In this document: piece after piece, positions 21,244-23,323 of the stretch
Layout: each line of letters begins with the position of its first letter
Position numbering within the stretch: the stretch's first letter is position 1
Source: a virus
Strand: one strand, 5' to 3'
IMG/VR virus record: IMGVR_UViG_3300048032_000456
Span: 1 to 23,323 of that record
DNA: 23,323 bases
Translations under genes and position numbers: made by a program
Notes under the pieces: model-generated
Database searches by the model: none
The model's input: the letters and a program-made list of their open reading frames with translations, nothing else
Told to the model about the DNA's origin: nothing

Positions 21244-23323
21244 ATGATAAATAAGCCAAGATTCAATTCGGGTAGTGGTTTTCCTAATCAATTTGTTCCA
21301 GACATCGAGAAGGACACATATGAGTATGGACTTCGAGTAGGTCATGCTATTGAGTCTGAGTGGTTTTCAAGAGACTACGGCAGTAGCATGTATGGTGAAA
21401 TCCGTTCTGAGTTTTTATCCAGACGTTTGTATGCTAGAGGAGAACAGCCAGTAGATAAATATAAAAATGAATTAGCCGTAAATGGCGACCTATCTTACCT
21501 CAACCTAGATTGGACACCTGTTCCGATTATTCCAAAGTTTGTTGATGTTGTTGTAAACGGTATATCTAACAGGCTTTTAGATGTTAAGGTAGAGGCAATA
21601 GACGACCTTTCTTCTATGAAGAGAGAGTATTTTAAACAGGAGGTTGCTGCTGATATGATATCTAAACCAATCTTGTCTGAAATAAAAAACACAACTGGCG
21701 TAGATGTATTTAACTTCCCTGAGGACCAACTTCCTGAATCAGAGGAAGAGCTGAGCTTATACATGAAACTTAAATATAAGCAAGGCGTTGAGGTTGCAGA
21801 GGAATCAGCTATAACAACGATACTAGAACTAAACAGCTACGATGAAATAAAAAGACGTATAGATGAGGATAATGTTGTTTTGGGTATATCTGCAGTAAAA
21901 CATTCTTTTGACCCACACGATGGAGTGAGAGTAGAGTATGTTGACCCTGTGAACTTTGTATATTCGCCAACAGAAGACCCCTACTTTAATGATTGTTATT
22001 ATTTCGGAGAGGTCAAATCCGTACACGTTACAGAACTAAAAAAAATAAATCCTGGATTGACTCAAGAAGATATTGAGGAAATATCTAAGTTAGCCAGTAG
22101 GTTTGATGGTTATAGAAGTACACAAAATATGCAAACACAAAGTGGTTTAGACAAATCAAATGTGTCTCTACTATATTTTTGTTACAAAACAGATAGAGAA
22201 GTTGTATATAAAGTAAAAAAGAATGCAAATGGTGGTGAAAAACCACTAAAGAAAAATAATTCATTCAACCCTCCAAAAACGGAGCAAGCTAGATTTAAAA
22301 AAGTATCTAGAAGAATAGATGTTTGGTATGAAGGAGTTTTGGTTTTAGGAACAAACCACTTAATCAAGTGGGAGCTTATGCAGAATATGGTTAGACCAAA
22401 ATCTGCTTTTCAAAAAGCCTTGCCACCATATATTGTTTCAGCTATTAAAATGTCAAAAGGAAACATAGATTCTTTGGTTAAAAGAATGATACCTTTTGCA
22501 GACCAAATACAGCTCACTCATTTGAAGCTTCAACAAGTAGTTGCTAAAATGATACCAGATGGTGTATTTATTGATGCTGATGGATTAAATAGTGTTGACT
22601 TGGGTAATGGAGCGTCCTATAACCCTTCTGAAGCTTTATCAATGTACTTCCAAACAGGTAGTGTTATTGGTAGAAGCTATACAGAAGACGGTGACTTTAA
22701 TAACGCTAGAGTGCCGATTCAAGAGCTTACAAGTAGCGGCTCTAACGCTAAGATAGCTAGTCTTATCAATATGTACAATTATCAGCTGAACATGATTAGA
22801 GCTGTGACAGGTATTAATGAGGCTAGAGATGGGAGTAATCCAGACCAATATGCTTTGGTTGGAATACAAAAGCTTGCTGCACTAAACAGCAATACCGCAA
22901 CAAGACATGTTGTTTTATCTGGTATATCAATCACAAAAAAACTAGCAGAGGCTTTATCTTATAGAATATCTGACATACTTCAATATTCTGATTTTGCTGA
23001 GGATTTTGCTAAAATGATTGGAAAAAACAATTTCGAGATAGTAAGCGAGATAATGTCGTTGCACCTACATGATTTTGGTATATTCATAGAAATAGAGCCA
23101 GATGAAGAGGAAAAACAAAAACTAGAGCAAAATATTCAACAATCTATTCAAGCTGGTCAAATAGGACTAGAAGATGCTATAGATATTAGAGATGTCAAAA
23201 ATGCAACCTTAGCTAATTCTTTACTCAAGATAAGAAAAATAAGGAGAGAGAAGAGGGAGATGGAGAAACAGAAACAAGCTATCCAGATGCAAACTGAGTC
23301 TAATACTCAATCTGCACAAGCAG
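21244..23323 (+). CDS. Portal protein, truncated by the window end
   Basis: ATG 21244 lies two bases after the terminase stop and the frame is open for 693 codons to the end of the window. Landmarks are LNLDWTPVPIIPKFVDVVV (about 83-101), YVDPVNFVYSPTEDPYFNDC, WYEGVLVLGTNHLIKW, then GINEARDGSNPDQYALVGIQ followed by ATRHVVLSGIS, which resemble portal motifs of marine and crAss-like phages. The C-terminal portion becomes a Gln/Lys/Glu-rich helix, as in portals with a long coiled-coil end, so the missing part is probably small to moderate. The dodecameric portal sits at one vertex, gates DNA and joins the tail. Position after TerL is canonical. Confidence 0.88.
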   Translation, partial: MINKPRFNSGSGFPNQFVPDIEKDTYEYGLRVGHAIESEWFSRDYGSSMYGEIRSEFLSRRLYARGEQPVDKYKNELAVNGDLSYLNLDWTPVPIIPKFVDVVVNGISNRLLDVKVEAIDDLSSMKREYFKQEVAADMISKPILSEIKNTTGVDVFNFPEDQLPESEEELSLYMKLKYKQGVEVAEESAITTILELNSYDEIKRRIDEDNVVLGISAVKHSFDPHDGVRVEYVDPVNFVYSPTEDPYFNDCYYFGEVKSVHVTELKKINPGLTQEDIEEISKLASRFDGYRSTQNMQTQSGLDKSNVSLLYFCYKTDREVVYKVKKNANGGEKPLKKNNSFNPPKTEQARFKKVSRRIDVWYEGVLVLGTNHLIKWELMQNMVRPKSAFQKALPPYIVSAIKMSKGNIDSLVKRMIPFADQIQLTHLKLQQVVAKMIPDGVFIDADGLNSVDLGNGASYNPSEALSMYFQTGSVIGRSYTEDGDFNNARVPIQELTSSGSNAKIASLINMYNYQLNMIRAVTGINEARDGSNPDQYALVGIQKLAALNSNTATRHVVLSGISITKKLAEALSYRISDILQYSDFAEDFAKMIGKNNFEIVSEIMSLHLHDFGIFIEIEPDEEEKQKLEQNIQQSIQAGQIGLEDAIDIRDVKNATLANSLLKIRKIRREKREMEKQKQAIQMQTESNTQSAQA

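Noticed and set aside
1-23323. Terminal direct repeats marking genome ends
   Set aside because: The two window ends share only the trivial 3-base CAG overlap; no longer direct repeat was seen.

Overview
The window looks like part of the genome of a tailed double-stranded DNA phage (Caudoviricetes), probably marine and probably infecting a Bacteroidetes/Flavobacteriia-type host. The phage assignment rests on a large terminase, a portal, a T7-lysozyme-type amidase with holin-like partners, an S74-chaperone tail fibre and other fibre-like proteins in tightly packed, overlapping reading frames. The host inference rests on low G+C, A-rich start regions with little Shine-Dalgarno signal (e.g. AAATAAAATATG), and upstream TAnnTTTG elements (1489, 5319, 10162, 17264), the Bacteroidetes -7 promoter consensus. 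The family of several small basic proteins resembles those seen in marine phages.

Layout. (1) 1-1100 has no convincing protein gene. Positions 76-580 form a dense set of nested and serial stem-loops, including a 14-bp long-range stem (76-89/281-294), and probably encode a large structured noncoding RNA on the + strand. More hairpins follow, then a terminator-like stem-loop near 987-1028. (2) 1102-2140 holds small unknown genes, including a 33-residue membrane peptide and a Cys4-motif membrane protein. (3) 2220-4810 holds a phage groEL, an overlapping GroES-like gene and an unknown gene with a possible HTH. (4) 4785-5273 is the only minus-strand gene, a likely winged-helix regulator, with promoter-like elements facing both ways at 5294-5326. 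(5) 5345-10134 is a compact + strand run of small, mostly Lys-rich proteins and virion-like proteins, ending in a lysis module (9122-10134). (6) 10190-17252 holds four fibre/adhesin-type proteins, including a 1431-residue fibre with a C-terminal S74 chaperone. (7) 17291-23323 runs from small conserved-looking proteins through a tandem GroES-like protein, a probable small terminase and the large terminase to a portal cut by the window end.

How the parts fit. The terminase-portal block packages DNA; the fibre block makes the host-binding apparatus, with S74 assisting trimer folding; the lysis block releases virions; and the phage chaperonin plus two GroES-like proteins probably help fold virion proteins. 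No major capsid protein, polymerase, primase or integrase is visible, so the window is probably an incomplete genome, although the portal frame can be read in frame across the two window ends.

The least explained part is the structured noncoding region at the left end. Family assignments come from reading motifs by eye; no database search was run.
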